Assembly (NCBI GenBank): GCA_902631785.1 | Contig: CACOZT010000003.1 | Span: 1-64,000, forward strand | Length of the DNA: 64,000 bases | Reading direction: 5' to 3' | Origin: an uncultured SAR86 cluster bacterium | GTDB taxonomy: Bacteria > Pseudomonadota > Gammaproteobacteria > Magnimaribacterales > D2472 | In this document: positions 9,059-18,624 of the stretch, one piece after another | Numbering within the stretch: the stretch's first letter is position 1 | Layout of the letters: every line of letters begins with the position of its first letter | Notes under the pieces: model-generated | What the model was told of the DNA's origin: nothing | The model's input: only the letters and a program-made list of their open reading frames with translations | Database searches by the model: none | Program-made: the position numbers and the translations under genes

Positions 9059-9958
9059 ATGACAATTAGATTTGATAATAGGGTTGCGATAGTTACAGGT
9101 GCCGGTGGCGGTATTGGGAAAGAACATGCTCTTGAGTTAGCAAGACGAGGAGCAAAAGTTGTTGTGAATGATCTCGGTGGAACAGTTGATGGAAGTGGAG
9201 CTAGCGATGCAGCAAATGAGGTTGTAGATATTATTAAATCTGAAGGCGGTGATGCAATGGCTAACGGAGCAAGTGTTACTGATCTAGAGGCTGTCAAAGA
9301 CATGGTTAGTCAAACGATGGAGAAATGGGGAAGAATTGATATTTTGGTGAATAATGCTGGCATTCTTAGAGATAAAAGCTTTCATAAAGTAACTTTGGAA
9401 GATTTTAATTTAGTCATGGATGTTCATTTTCAAGGCAGCTTAAATTGTACACATACAATTTTTCCAATAATGAGAGAACAGGAATATGGACGAATCGTTT
9501 TTACAAGCTCTTCTAGTGGTGTTTTTGGAAACTTTGGACAAACGAATTATGGCTCTGCAAAAATGGCTATGGTCGGTCTTATGAATACATTAAAAATAGA
9601 GGGCCAGGGCAAAAATGTTTACACAAATTCAATTACGCCTGTTGCTTACACAAGAATGACTGAGGGTTTAATTCCTGAAGACTTCGGTAAAAATCTTCAA
9701 CCTGAATTTGTTACTCCTGCAGTTATTTATCTATCAAGTGAGAATGCTCCTAATGGCGCAATTATGGCTGCTGGCGCAGGAGTTTTTTCTAGGATATTTA
9801 TACATGAAACTATGGGGGTATCTTTGGGAATGGCCGAAGATATGACACCTGAAAATATTGAAGCTAATTGGGATAAAATTTCTGATATGAGTGACGCAAG
9901 AGCTCTTCAAAACGGAGGGGAGCAGACTCTTAAATTTTTTGAATTAATAAATAAATAA
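9059..9958 (+). CDS. Short-chain dehydrogenase, MFE-2 / (3R)-hydroxyacyl-CoA dehydrogenase-like
   Basis: A classical SDR: NAD-binding TGAGGGIGKEHA (residues 14-25), NNAG (about 98-101), catalytic YGSAK, and Ser in the TSSSSGV strand. The insert VVNDLGGTVDGSGAS after the second strand and the C-terminal extension of about 60 residues resemble the dehydrogenase unit of peroxisomal multifunctional enzyme 2, so a role in acyl-CoA oxidation is likely. No hydratase gene is adjacent. A good ribosome site (GGAG) precedes the ATG. Confidence 0.85.
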   Translation: MTIRFDNRVAIVTGAGGGIGKEHALELARRGAKVVVNDLGGTVDGSGASDAANEVVDIIKSEGGDAMANGASVTDLEAVKDMVSQTMEKWGRIDILVNNAGILRDKSFHKVTLEDFNLVMDVHFQGSLNCTHTIFPIMREQEYGRIVFTSSSSGVFGNFGQTNYGSAKMAMVGLMNTLKIEGQGKNVYTNSITPVAYTRMTEGLIPEDFGKNLQPEFVTPAVIYLSSENAPNGAIMAAGAGVFSRIFIHETMGVSLGMAEDMTPENIEANWDKISDMSDARALQNGGEQTLKFFELINK

Positions 9959-10570
9959 TTATTTTGCAAAACTAGGTCTTAATGCGATGTTATCAACGTA
10001 ATTAGATAAATTTTCATAATCGTTTATATCTATTTTATTAAGCCTGACAAGAAACTGAAGTGATGTTACTGCCTGAATGTCGGCATATGAAAATTTACCA
10101 CAGGCAATGTATTCTTTATCTGCAATTATTTCATCGTAATATTTTAGTGATTTGATTGCCAATTCTCTTTGAGCTAATCCAAATTCGTTATTTTGATTTT
10201 CAAGTTCACTCATATGTGGATGAGTATGTCTAAACCCAAACATTAAAGGCATCATAAGTTCAAATGAAATTCTTGAGTACCACATTTCTATCTGTGCTAT
10301 TTCGTTTTCATCAATTCCAAACAAGTTAGGATCAGGATATAAACACTCTAAGTATCTACATATGGCTGTTGTTTCAAGTATTACCTCTCCATTATCTAAT
10401 ACCAATGCTGGTATTCGAGAGTTTGGGGCAATTTCTTTATATTCAGAAGTTTTATGCTCCAACTTACCAAGATCAAGGTTCTTAACTTCAATGTTTTCAA
10501 TACCTTTTTCGGCAATAAAGATAAGAACCTTTCGAGGACTTGGAGCTACTGGACTTGAATATAATTTCAA
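9959..10570 (-). CDS. Glutathione S-transferase family protein
   Basis: Of 203 residues, the N-terminal thioredoxin-like domain begins MKLYSSPVAPSPRKV and carries the cis-Pro and Glu-Thr glutathione motifs SRIPALVL and ILETTAICRYL. An all-helical C-terminal domain follows. The substrate cannot be told from sequence. It starts 4 bp after nrdB and so probably rides on the nrdAB transcript; a link to glutathione/glutaredoxin reduction of ribonucleotide reductase is possible but unproven. It ends head-on against the dehydrogenase at 9059. Confidence 0.85.
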   Translation of the reverse strand: MKLYSSPVAPSPRKVLIFIAEKGIENIEVKNLDLGKLEHKTSEYKEIAPNSRIPALVLDNGEVILETTAICRYLECLYPDPNLFGIDENEIAQIEMWYSRISFELMMPLMFGFRHTHPHMSELENQNNEFGLAQRELAIKSLKYYDEIIADKEYIACGKFSYADIQAVTSLQFLVRLNKIDINDYENLSNYVDNIALRPSFAK

Positions 10571-10574
10571 GTCT

Positions 10575-11852
10575 TTATTCCCAGTTTAATGCACCACCAA
10601 CTTGATATTCTGTAACCCTTGTTTCAAAGAAATTCTTTTCTTTTCTTAGGTCAATAATTTCAGACATCCAAGGGAACGGATTAGTTACTCCTGTGAATTC
10701 TTCTTCTAGACCAAGTTGTGTTAGTCTTCTGTTAGCAATAAACTTGAGATACTCTTCCATCATAGAAGCATTCATACCAAGCACGCCTCTTGGCATTGTA
10801 TCTCTTGCATACTGTATCTCTAATTCGGTACCTTCTAATATCATCTGAGCCGCATCAGATTTCATTTGTTCATCCCATAAGTGAGGATTTTCTATTTTTA
10901 TCTGATTTATCACATCAATACCAAAGTTTACATGCATAGATTCATCTCTAAGTATGTACTGAAACTGTTCTGCAGTTCCCGTCATTTTATTTCTTCTTCC
11001 CATAGAGAGTATTTGTGTAAATCCGCAATAGAAGAAGATACCCTCTAATACACAGTAAAAAGCAATTAGATTTCTTAATAGCTGCTTATCTGTTTCTTCG
11101 GTTCCTGTTTTGAAATCAGGATCTGATATTTCTTGAGTATACTTTAAGCCCCATGATGCCTTTCTTGCAACACATGGAACTTCTCTATACATATTGAAGA
11201 TTTCTCCCTCATCCATACCCAAGGACTCAATACAATATTGATACGCATGTGTGTGAATTGCTTCTTCAAGACTTTGTCTAAGTATATATTGTCTGCATTC
11301 TGGGTTCGTAATTAGTCTGTATAGTGCAAGAACAAGATTATTTGCTACAAGTGAGTCTGCGGTTGAAAAGAAGCCTAAATTTCTTTTGACTATAACTCTT
11401 TCGTCTTCTGTTAGCCCATCCTCAGATTTCCATAAGACAATGTCGTTTGTCATATTAATTTCTTGAGGCATCCAGTGATTAGCACTTCCATCAAGATATT
11501 TTTGCCATGCCCAGTCATACTTGAAAGGCACTAGTTGATTTAGATCAGCTTTACAATTAATCATCATTTTTTGATCAACCTGAACTCGACCAGCATTTGC
11601 CATCATCTCATCAAGTTCCTCGTTACCTGCTGCTTCATCAATTTCATTTACAGCTTTTCTAGCAGCTTCTGCTCTTGATCCTTCACCAATATTTTCATTA
11701 GTTCGAGGAGCATCAGTTTCAACTGGTTGTTGAACAGCTGGTTTTTCTTCAGCTACTGCTTCTGCTGTTTGTTTTACCACCTCATTGTTTACCTGTGGTG
11801 ATGCCTGAGGAGTTGAATTTTCCTCTTTTCCATAGTCGTCCCAATTTAACAT
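10575..11852 (-). CDS. nrdB: Class Ia ribonucleoside-diphosphate reductase, beta subunit
   Basis: NrdB carries the diiron-tyrosyl radical that starts reduction of ribonucleotides by NrdA. The start [10 protein letters not shown] is chosen because AAGGAG lies 7 bases upstream; a longer frame from 11897 overlaps nrdA. The metal site is complete: EEAIHTHAY supplies Glu, His and the radical Tyr, EGIFFYCGF supplies Glu, and [10 protein letters not shown] supplies Glu and His. Residues 8-95 or so form an acidic, low-complexity N-terminal tail ahead of the ferritin-like core, making the protein 425 residues, like the long Pseudomonas type. Confidence 0.95.
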   Translation of the reverse strand: MLNWDDYGKEENSTPQASPQVNNEVVKQTAEAVAEEKPAVQQPVETDAPRTNENIGEGSRAEAARKAVNEIDEAAGNEELDEMMANAGRVQVDQKMMINCKADLNQLVPFKYDWAWQKYLDGSANHWMPQEINMTNDIVLWKSEDGLTEDERVIVKRNLGFFSTADSLVANNLVLALYRLITNPECRQYILRQSLEEAIHTHAYQYCIESLGMDEGEIFNMYREVPCVARKASWGLKYTQEISDPDFKTGTEETDKQLLRNLIAFYCVLEGIFFYCGFTQILSMGRRNKMTGTAEQFQYILRDESMHVNFGIDVINQIKIENPHLWDEQMKSDAAQMILEGTELEIQYARDTMPRGVLGMNASMMEEYLKFIANRRLTQLGLEEEFTGVTNPFPWMSEIIDLRKEKNFFETRVTEYQVGGALNWE

Positions 11853-11868
11853 AATATTTCTCCTTAGT

Positions 11869-14739
11869 TTATTGACATGCCTCACAATCTGGATCATCCA
11901 GAGAGCAGGCTGTTGGAACTGGAGCGGGTGCTCCTAATTCTTTTGCAGAAGACTGACCTGCATCAGAGCTCACTGCGTTTAATTTTCCTTGTTGAACAGT
12001 TGATTTTTCTGTTGATGTTGCTGCAATTGACCTAAGATAATATGTAGTCTTCAGTCCAGAGTACCAAGCCATTCTGTATGTGATATCTAATTTCTTACCA
12101 TCAGCATTTCCAATATATAAGTTTAGTGATTGAGCTTGATCTATCCATTTTTGTCTTCGGCTTGCTGATTCAACGATGTATCTAGGCTCTACTTCAAATG
12201 CTGTAGAAAAAAGTTTTTTTATGTCTTCTGGTATTCTTGAAATTTCTGATAAGCTTCCTTCAAAATATTTCAGATCATTAATCATTACATCATCCCATAA
12301 GTCTAGTTCTTTTAATTTTCTTACAAGATGTGGATTAACAATTGTAAATTCACCTGAAAGGTTAGATTTAACATACAAGTTCTGATACGTGGGCTCAATT
12401 GATTGTGTTACACCAGTAATATTTGAGATAGTAGCTGTAGGTGCAATCGCCATAACATTGGAGTTCCTCATTCCATCTTTCTTAACTTTCTTTCTGAGCG
12501 TTTCCCAATCCAATGTTTCTGATCTGTCAACGTTTAAATATTCACTACCTCTGTTTTCCTCAAGGATATTCAATGAATCTTTTGGCAGTATTCCTTTACT
12601 CCATAGGGAGCCATCAAAACTTTCATACGCACCTCTCTCTTTTGCTAACTCTGTAGAGGCATATATCGCGTTATAACTAATTAACTCCATGCTTCTATCA
12701 GCAAAATCAACAGCCTCATCGCTGCAATAAGGTATATTTTGTAAATAAAGCGCATCCTGGAAACCCATAAGACCAAGTCCAATAGGTCTATGTTTTAGGT
12801 TTGAATTCTTTGCGGTATCAACAGAATAGTAATTAATATTTATGACGTTATCTAGCATTCTTATTGCTGTGGAGACTGTTTGCTTGATTTTCTCTTCATC
12901 AAGCTTTCCGTCTTTCATATGATTAGCAAGATTAACTGATCCTAAATTACAGACAGCAATCTCATTATCAGCACTTGTGTTAAGAGTTATTTCAGTACAA
13001 AGATTTGATGAATGCACAACACCAGAATGTTGTTGAGGAGACCTTAAATTACATGAATCTTTAAATGTAATCCAAGGATGTCCTGTTTCGAATAACATCG
13101 TAAGCATCTTTCTCCAAAGCTCTTTTGCAGGTATAGACTTAAACTGATCTATCTCACCGTTCTTAGCTTTTTCTTCATATTCTTCATACTTTTCTTCAAA
13201 AGCTTTACCGATTAGATCATGAAGATCTGGTGCTTCTCCAGGAGAAAAGAGAGTCCAGTTTTCATCTTTTTCAACCCTTTTCATAAATAAATCAGGAACC
13301 CAGTTTGCAGTATTCATATCGTGAGTTCTTCTTCTCTCATCACCAGTATTCTTTCTAAGCTCTAAAAACTCTTCAATATCTAAATGCCAAGTTTCAAGAT
13401 ATCCACACATTGCTCCTTTTCTTTTTCCGCCTTGATTTACAGCAACAGCAGTATCATTTGCAACTTTTAAGAAGGGGACAACCCCCTGACTTTTGCCATT
13501 TGTTCCTTTTATATATGAGTTCATTGCTCTTACTGGAGTCCAGTCATTTCCTAGGCCTCCTGCCCATTTGGAAAGCAATGCATTATCTTTCATTGCTGAG
13601 AAGATACCGTCTAAGTCATCAGGTATTGTTGTCAAATAGCACGAAGATAATTGTGGTCTTTTCGTTCCAGAGTTAAATAATGTTGGCGTAGAGCTCATAT
13701 AATCAAAGCTAGACAGAAGTTTATAAAACTCAATAGCTCTTTCTTCTCTTTTGTCTTCCTCAAGAGCAAGCCCCATAGAAACTCTCATAAAAAATACTTG
13801 AGGTAGCTCATATCTTACGTCATCGCAATGAATAAAGTATCTGTCATAGAGGGTTTGAAGGCCTAAATACGTGAATTGGTTATCTCTAGTGTAATCTATT
13901 GCCTTCCCTAGCTTTTCAAGGTCAAAGGTTTTAAGTTCAGGATTTAAAATATCAAGCTCTATACCTTTATCAATGTATGCTTTAAATGCCTTAGGATAGT
14001 TCGATTCCATCTCTTGATATGTTGATTCTTCTGCAACACCAAGGAAGTTTAATGCTTCACTTCTAATTTGATCCATTAGTATTCTTGCTGTCACAAAAGA
14101 GTAATTAGGTTCTTTTTCAACCTTTGTTCTTGCTGACATAACAAGGCTTGTTCTCATATCTGAAATCGAAACTCCGTCATATAGATTCTTTAAAGCTTCG
14201 TCTAAAACCTCATTAACTGAAACTTCTTCTAAGCCTTCACAAGCATCACTTATCAATCCTGCAACCTTTTCAACATCAAGAGGAACAAGGCTTCCATCAC
14301 TTTTTGTGATATTTATACCAGGTACATCAGGAAGATCTATTTCAACTTTTTCTTTTTTCCTCTCTTGTGTTCTTTCAGCTCTGTATAGTATGTAGCTTTT
14401 CGCTACGTCAAGTTCTTCTGATCTCATAAGCTGAAGTTCTACTTGGTCTTGTATCTCTTCTATATGCAGAGTTCCACCAGACGGCATTCTTCTTTTAAAA
14501 ACTTCTACGACAGCATCTGTTAATTGACCAACCTTTTTATGAATTCTTTCGCTTGCTGCAGCATTACCAGATTCAACAGCTAAAAATGCTTTTGTTATAG
14601 CTACTTTTATCTTGTCGTCTTCAAATGGCACAACCTTACCATTCCTTTTAATTACTCTTAGCTTACCAGGCGCTGTAGTTTCTATATCACTTATAGATTG
14701 GTTTACATTTTCTTTTTGATTTTGTTGTTGAACTTCCAT
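11869..14739 (-). CDS. nrdA: Class Ia ribonucleoside-diphosphate reductase, alpha subunit, two ATP-cones
   Basis: The catalytic subunit makes deoxynucleotides. Two ATP-cone regulatory domains stand in series, [17 protein letters not shown] (about 28-115) and [17 protein letters not shown] (about 145-230), as in Pseudomonas aeruginosa NrdA; E. coli has one. The core shows the first redox Cys in QLSSCYL, the Asn-Cys-Glu radical site NLCTEITLN, and the partner Cys in AVCNLGSVN. The C terminus ends in a shuttle cysteine pair, DDPDCEACQ. It is 956 residues long. nrdB begins 16 bp downstream. NrdR and DnaA boxes lie upstream. Confidence 0.96.
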   Translation of the reverse strand: MEVQQQNQKENVNQSISDIETTAPGKLRVIKRNGKVVPFEDDKIKVAITKAFLAVESGNAAASERIHKKVGQLTDAVVEVFKRRMPSGGTLHIEEIQDQVELQLMRSEELDVAKSYILYRAERTQERKKEKVEIDLPDVPGINITKSDGSLVPLDVEKVAGLISDACEGLEEVSVNEVLDEALKNLYDGVSISDMRTSLVMSARTKVEKEPNYSFVTARILMDQIRSEALNFLGVAEESTYQEMESNYPKAFKAYIDKGIELDILNPELKTFDLEKLGKAIDYTRDNQFTYLGLQTLYDRYFIHCDDVRYELPQVFFMRVSMGLALEEDKREERAIEFYKLLSSFDYMSSTPTLFNSGTKRPQLSSCYLTTIPDDLDGIFSAMKDNALLSKWAGGLGNDWTPVRAMNSYIKGTNGKSQGVVPFLKVANDTAVAVNQGGKRKGAMCGYLETWHLDIEEFLELRKNTGDERRRTHDMNTANWVPDLFMKRVEKDENWTLFSPGEAPDLHDLIGKAFEEKYEEYEEKAKNGEIDQFKSIPAKELWRKMLTMLFETGHPWITFKDSCNLRSPQQHSGVVHSSNLCTEITLNTSADNEIAVCNLGSVNLANHMKDGKLDEEKIKQTVSTAIRMLDNVININYYSVDTAKNSNLKHRPIGLGLMGFQDALYLQNIPYCSDEAVDFADRSMELISYNAIYASTELAKERGAYESFDGSLWSKGILPKDSLNILEENRGSEYLNVDRSETLDWETLRKKVKKDGMRNSNVMAIAPTATISNITGVTQSIEPTYQNLYVKSNLSGEFTIVNPHLVRKLKELDLWDDVMINDLKYFEGSLSEISRIPEDIKKLFSTAFEVEPRYIVESASRRQKWIDQAQSLNLYIGNADGKKLDITYRMAWYSGLKTTYYLRSIAATSTEKSTVQQGKLNAVSSDAGQSSAKELGAPAPVPTACSLDDPDCEACQ

Positions 14740-14851
14740 TATTTTATTTATCCGCTATCTAATTACTTTTTTTAAAAAAGTTATATTGTTTCTTTAGTTG
14801 GAAAAATTTAAGTAATTTTGTAGTAACGTAAATTTTATCTCCTACCAACTA

Positions 14852-14879
14852 ACTATACTTATTGTGGATAAAGAATCAA
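14852..14879 (-). promoter_or_regulatory. Candidate sigma-70 promoter for nrdAB
   Basis: On the minus strand TTGATT (14874-14879), a 16 bp spacer and TATAGT (14852-14857) form a plausible promoter. It would start nrdA transcription near 14845 with a leader of about 105 nt. The spacer contains a perfect DnaA box, and NrdR box 1 lies 8 bp upstream of the -35. Called by eye only. Confidence 0.4.
14863..14871 (-). promoter_or_regulatory. DnaA box (TTATCCACA) in nrdA promoter
   Basis: Exact consensus DnaA 9-mer, read on the minus strand, inside the candidate nrdA promoter spacer. In E. coli nrdAB is also DnaA-controlled, which makes the site functionally credible. Confidence 0.6.
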
Positions 14880-14886
14880 GTAAAAA

Positions 14887-14933
14887 ACACAATATATTGT
14901 GACAATTTTATTTTTTTACACAATATAGTGTAT
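14887..14933. promoter_or_regulatory. Tandem NrdR boxes upstream of nrdAB
   Basis: Two 16 bp near-palindromes, ACACAATATATTGTGA (14887-14902) and ACACAATATAGTGTAT (14918-14933), fit the NrdR box consensus acaCwAtATaTwGtgt. Their starts are 31 bp apart, three helical turns, the spacing known for NrdR operators. They should let the ATP/dATP-sensing repressor NrdR control nrdAB. The divergent glpK lies 67 bp beyond and could be affected as a bystander. Confidence 0.85.
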
Positions 14934-14972
14934 AAAACATGTTTTTTTTCTGTTGGAAATAAGTGTATAAAT

Positions 14973-14981
14973 TGTGGATAA
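14973..14981 (-). promoter_or_regulatory. Second DnaA box between nrdA and glpK
   Basis: Exact TTATCCACA on the minus strand, 20 bp before the glpK start codon and 110 bp from the first box. Confidence 0.5.
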
Positions 14982-15000
14982 TTAAAGATAGAGTAATCAT

Positions 15001-16452
15001 ATGAAAAACTTTTTATCTATAGACCAAGGGACAACAAGCTCAAGATCAATAATTTTTGATACTAATTTAAATTTAGTAATTGATGCTCAAGAAGAATATG
15101 ATCTAAATTATCCCGAAGATGGATGGGTTGAGCTTGATCCTAAGAAAATATTAGAAACAGTAACAAATACAGTTAACAAAGTTGTTAGTGATAATATAAG
15201 TATTGAGGCTTGTGGTATTACAAATCAAAGAGAAACTACAATAGTTTGGTCAAAATCAACAGGAGAGGCAATTTATCCCGGAATTGTTTGGCAAGACAGA
15301 AGGACACATGAATATTGTGCTCAGCTAAAATCTAATGGCCATGAATCGATTGTAAAAGAAAAAACCGGTTTGCTTCTTGATCCGTATTTTTCAGCTACAA
15401 AAATTAAATGGATTCTAGACAATGTTGATGGCGCCAGAGAAAGAGCAAACAAAGGCGAATTATTATTTGGTACTGTTGATTCATATCTTGTATATATGCT
15501 TTCAAAAGAAAAAAATCATTTTACAGACGTCACTAATGCATCAAGAACACTTCTTTTTAATATTAAAAATATGGCTTGGGATGAAGAATTGTTAGATTTA
15601 TTTGAAATTCCAAAAAATATGATGCCAAAAGTTTTAGGTTGTGATGGTAATTTTGGAAATTTAGAAATAAATGACAACGAAATTCCAATTAGAGGAGTTA
15701 TTGGCGACCAACAATCAGCTCTTGTCGGACAAAGTTGTTTCAAAAATGGAGATATGAAATCTACATATGGCACAGGTTGTTTTTTAATGGTTAATACGGA
15801 AGACAAGCCTGTAAATATTGATGAGGGTTTGCTTACAACAGTAGCATATCAATTAAACGATAAAGTTCATTATGCTATTGAGGGCAGCATTTACTCTTCA
15901 GGCAATATAATAAAATGGCTAAGAGATAAGATGAAATTTTTTGAAAGCGCAAATCAAAGTGAAAAATATCTTAATAAAGACGGTAACAGTAACAATGTTC
16001 TTTTTTTACCTGCTTTTAATGGCCTAGGTGCGCCATATTGGAATTCGGATGTAAGAGGCGGCTTTTATGGAATAACACAGGATACCTCAGTTGAAGATAT
16101 GGTAACTGCAGCTTTTCATTCAATTTCTTTTCAAACCAGAGAAATCACATCTATTCTTCAAAAATATGATATTAAAATATCCAATCTTTCAGTGGATGGA
16201 GGCATGGTGCAAAATAACTCATTTTGTCAATTACTTGCTGACACGCTAAATAAAGAAGTTCTTCAACCAAAAAATGTTGAATCTACAGCCATTGGTGCAT
16301 GTAAAGTTTGCATGCTTGCATCGGGATTAGATATAGATAACTTAAATAAAGATGATGCTTCTTCTTTCAAACCAAATGTTGATTTAACTGAAACTTACAC
16401 TAACGCTTTTAATGATTGGAAGTTATATGTTGAAAAATCAATTAAGAGCTAG
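15001..16452 (+). CDS. glpK: Glycerol kinase
   Basis: It phosphorylates glycerol to glycerol 3-phosphate. Of the FGGY family, it shows the N-terminal phosphate loop DQGTTSSRS (residues 8-16), GITNQRETT, GIVWQDRRT, the catalytic Asp in GVIGDQQSALVGQ, STYGTGCF, and the C-terminal SVDGGMVQN. The length of 483 residues is slightly short of E. coli (502). No glpF or glpD is adjacent. It ends tail to tail with the ABC ATPase, sharing 4 bp. Confidence 0.94.
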   Translation: MKNFLSIDQGTTSSRSIIFDTNLNLVIDAQEEYDLNYPEDGWVELDPKKILETVTNTVNKVVSDNISIEACGITNQRETTIVWSKSTGEAIYPGIVWQDRRTHEYCAQLKSNGHESIVKEKTGLLLDPYFSATKIKWILDNVDGARERANKGELLFGTVDSYLVYMLSKEKNHFTDVTNASRTLLFNIKNMAWDEELLDLFEIPKNMMPKVLGCDGNFGNLEINDNEIPIRGVIGDQQSALVGQSCFKNGDMKSTYGTGCFLMVNTEDKPVNIDEGLLTTVAYQLNDKVHYAIEGSIYSSGNIIKWLRDKMKFFESANQSEKYLNKDGNSNNVLFLPAFNGLGAPYWNSDVRGGFYGITQDTSVEDMVTAAFHSISFQTREITSILQKYDIKISNLSVDGGMVQNNSFCQLLADTLNKEVLQPKNVESTAIGACKVCMLASGLDIDNLNKDDASSFKPNVDLTETYTNAFNDWKLYVEKSIKS

Positions 16453-17069
16453 CTAATACTTATTTCTCTATTTATTTCAAAATTTTCGTTTGATCTCATG
16501 TCGTGAGATATAAGAAGACACGGTATTTGAAATAACTCAATGACATTTTTTATTATTTCTTGTACAGCAAAAATATTATTTTTATCAAGATTAGAAAAGG
16601 GCTCATCTAACAAAAGAATATTTGGTTTCATCAGAATAGCTCTTAATATGGCTACTCTTTGTTGCTGACCACCTGACAATTCGTGAGGCATTTTATCTAA
16701 AAGTTCCAGAAGGTCTAACTTTGATATCAATTCATTACAAAGTTCATTATTTTCAGATTTAAGGGCATACTCAATATTTTTTTGTGCATTAATGTGAGGA
16801 AACAGAGCAAAATCTTGAAAAACGTATCCAATTTCTCTTTTTTCAGTATTTAAAGAGAAATCTCCTTCATTAAAAATTTCGTCCTTAAGTTTTATCGTTC
16901 CTTTTTGAGGAGTAATGAGGCCTGCAATAACATTAAAAAGGGTACTTTTACCAATTCCACTTTCTCCAGATATTAATCCAATTTGATTTGCTTCAACTAT
17001 GAAAGATAAATTTTCTATCAGAGGAGACTCATCATAAGAAAAAGTTAGATTTTTGACTTGAATGCTCAT
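16449..17069 (-). CDS. Orphan ABC transporter ATP-binding protein
   Basis: A complete nucleotide-binding domain of 206 residues: Walker A GESGIGKST (about 34-42), Q-loop FQDFALFPH, signature ELSGGQQQR, Walker B ILLLDEPFSNLD and H-loop LLISHD. The Q-loop resembles ion, iron and amino-acid importers (FbpC/PotA-like), but the C-terminal regulatory domain of those proteins is missing and no permease or binding protein is near. The substrate is therefore unknown. Confidence 0.85.
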   Translation of the reverse strand: MSIQVKNLTFSYDESPLIENLSFIVEANQIGLISGESGIGKSTLFNVIAGLITPQKGTIKLKDEIFNEGDFSLNTEKREIGYVFQDFALFPHINAQKNIEYALKSENNELCNELISKLDLLELLDKMPHELSGGQQQRVAILRAILMKPNILLLDEPFSNLDKNNIFAVQEIIKNVIELFQIPCLLISHDMRSNENFEINREISIS

Positions 17070-17145
17070 ATGTACAAATAATATATGTCAATTTTGTATA
17101 TAATGCTTCTGTTTTTCTACTAATGTTTTAACTAATTTACTCTAT

Positions 17146-18318
17146 ATGTATACATATAAAATCTATAACAGTGTTGCTGAGCAAGGTATTGATTGTTTAA
17201 AAAAGAACGGATTTGTAGAACACAAACATGATCCAGATGTATTGGTCATGAGAAGTCACCATTTGGTTGAGGAGGATTTTAACCCATCATTGAAATGTAT
17301 TTGCAGAGCAGGGGCAGGCGTTAATCATATTCCTTTAGAAATGGCCACAAAAAAAGGTGTTGCTGTCTTTAATACTCCTGGAGGGAATGCAAATGCTGTA
17401 AAAGAGCTCGTTATATGCGGACTATTATTGTCTTCTAGAGGGATAATTCAAGGACATAAATTTACACAAAATATAAAAGATACTAATCATGATGATGTAA
17501 CAAACCTGGTTGAATCAAACAAAAAAAACTTTAAAGGAAGCGAGTTAAAGGGAAAAACAATTGGGATAATTGGATTGGGTTCAATAGGTTCGCTTTTAGC
17601 ACAGTCAGTTGAGAGCATGGGTATGAAAATTATTGGCTATGATCCAAATATTTCAATCGATTCAGCTTGGCAATTACCTAAAGATGTCGAGAAGGCAGAT
17701 GATTTAAAATATTTGTTGTCTAATTCTGACTATATTTCAATTCATGTTCCTTTGATAGACGAAACAAAAAATTTAATAAAAAAAGATAACATTAAATATA
17801 TGAAAAATGGATCAAGATTAATAAATCTATCAAGAGGGGCAATCGTAAATAATGATGATGTCCTAGAAGCTCTTAAAAATAAAAAAATTAGTTGCTTTGT
17901 AACTGATTTTCCAACGCCTGAAATGATAAAAAGATCGAATGAGTTTGATGATGTAATTTTAATGCCTCATTTAGGCGCAAGTACAAAAGAAGCAGAAATT
18001 AATTGCTCAATTATGGCAGCAGAACAAGCAAATAAATTTTTAAAAGATGGAGAAATAATTAATTCTGTAAATTTTCCCAGAGTCAGACTTGGAAGAACAA
18101 CAGAAAACAGACTTGTTATTGTTCATAAAGATCAGCCTGGAGTATTAGGTCGCATCACAGCTGAAATCGCTGCGGAAAATATAAATATTGCGGACATGAT
18201 AAATAAAAGCAGGAACGAAATTGCTATTACATTAATTGATCTTGGTGAGGAGCCTTCAAAAAATCTTATAGAAAATATCAAGGAAATGAAAAGAGTTTTA
18301 AGCATCCGAAAATGCTAG
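17146..18318 (+). CDS. serA: D-3-phosphoglycerate dehydrogenase
   Basis: The first step of serine synthesis. The substrate domain includes CRAGAGVNHIPLE, the NAD-binding loop is GIIGLGSIGSLLAQ (about 140-153), the catalytic Arg lies in INLSRGAIVN, and the His lies in LMPHLGAST. A short C-terminal ACT domain (from RLVIVHKDQPGVLGRI) suggests serine feedback. Length is 390 residues, without the extra intervening domain of long SerA types. It is divergent from the ABC gene; a 76 bp gap holds both starts. Confidence 0.92.
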   Translation: MYTYKIYNSVAEQGIDCLKKNGFVEHKHDPDVLVMRSHHLVEEDFNPSLKCICRAGAGVNHIPLEMATKKGVAVFNTPGGNANAVKELVICGLLLSSRGIIQGHKFTQNIKDTNHDDVTNLVESNKKNFKGSELKGKTIGIIGLGSIGSLLAQSVESMGMKIIGYDPNISIDSAWQLPKDVEKADDLKYLLSNSDYISIHVPLIDETKNLIKKDNIKYMKNGSRLINLSRGAIVNNDDVLEALKNKKISCFVTDFPTPEMIKRSNEFDDVILMPHLGASTKEAEINCSIMAAEQANKFLKDGEIINSVNFPRVRLGRTTENRLVIVHKDQPGVLGRITAEIAAENINIADMINKSRNEIAITLIDLGEEPSKNLIENIKEMKRVLSIRKC

Positions 18319-18624
18319 AAAATCTCTTTTTTTTGAAAATTTTATAAAAACATCTGTCTAAATTTTTAATTTATATAGCTTTAGTCTAAAAATACTTGTC
18401 AACAGAACAAAATGATGATATTGAAGAGTTTATTTTAAGATCTTTTTTTTGTACACATATTTGCTTAAAATCACATAAGTAACTGATATAAGGTTATATT
18501 TATAAATTTTGTATAAAATTTGTACAACTTAGACAAAAACCTTATTCTAAAGCACTTAATATGGTATAAATAAAGTTATCCATAACTTTATCCACAGTTT
18601 CTGTGGATAAAATTTATAGCATAA
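18319..18624. other. Gene-free AT-rich region with DnaA-box cluster
   Basis: 306 bp without a credible ORF. The distal end has a DnaA-like 9-mer TTATCCATA (18576-18584), an exact TTATCCACA (18588-18596) and an exact inverted copy TGTGGATAA (18602-18610), the last two separated by 5 bp. Upstream is a very AT-rich stretch. It may be a DnaA-controlled ung promoter or a piece of a replication origin. Strand bias does not flip here and dnaA, gidA or parA are not adjacent, so an origin is only a possibility. Confidence 0.6.
18576..18610. promoter_or_regulatory. Three clustered DnaA boxes upstream of ung
   Basis: One near-consensus and two perfect DnaA 9-mers within 35 bp; the two perfect boxes face each other. 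The last ends 14 bp before the ung start codon. By a rough composition estimate, about one perfect box is expected in the whole window, so two here is unusual. Confidence 0.65.

Noticed and set aside
13410..13676. Open frames antisense to nrdA and similar long shadow frames (for example 9037-9303, 38851-39231)
   Set aside because: They mirror strongly conserved coding sequence on the other strand and have no supported start or family.
14887..14933. FNR/Anr-type operators between nrdA and glpK
   Set aside because: The palindromes fit the NrdR consensus and its 31 bp spacing far better than TTGAT-N4-ATCAA.
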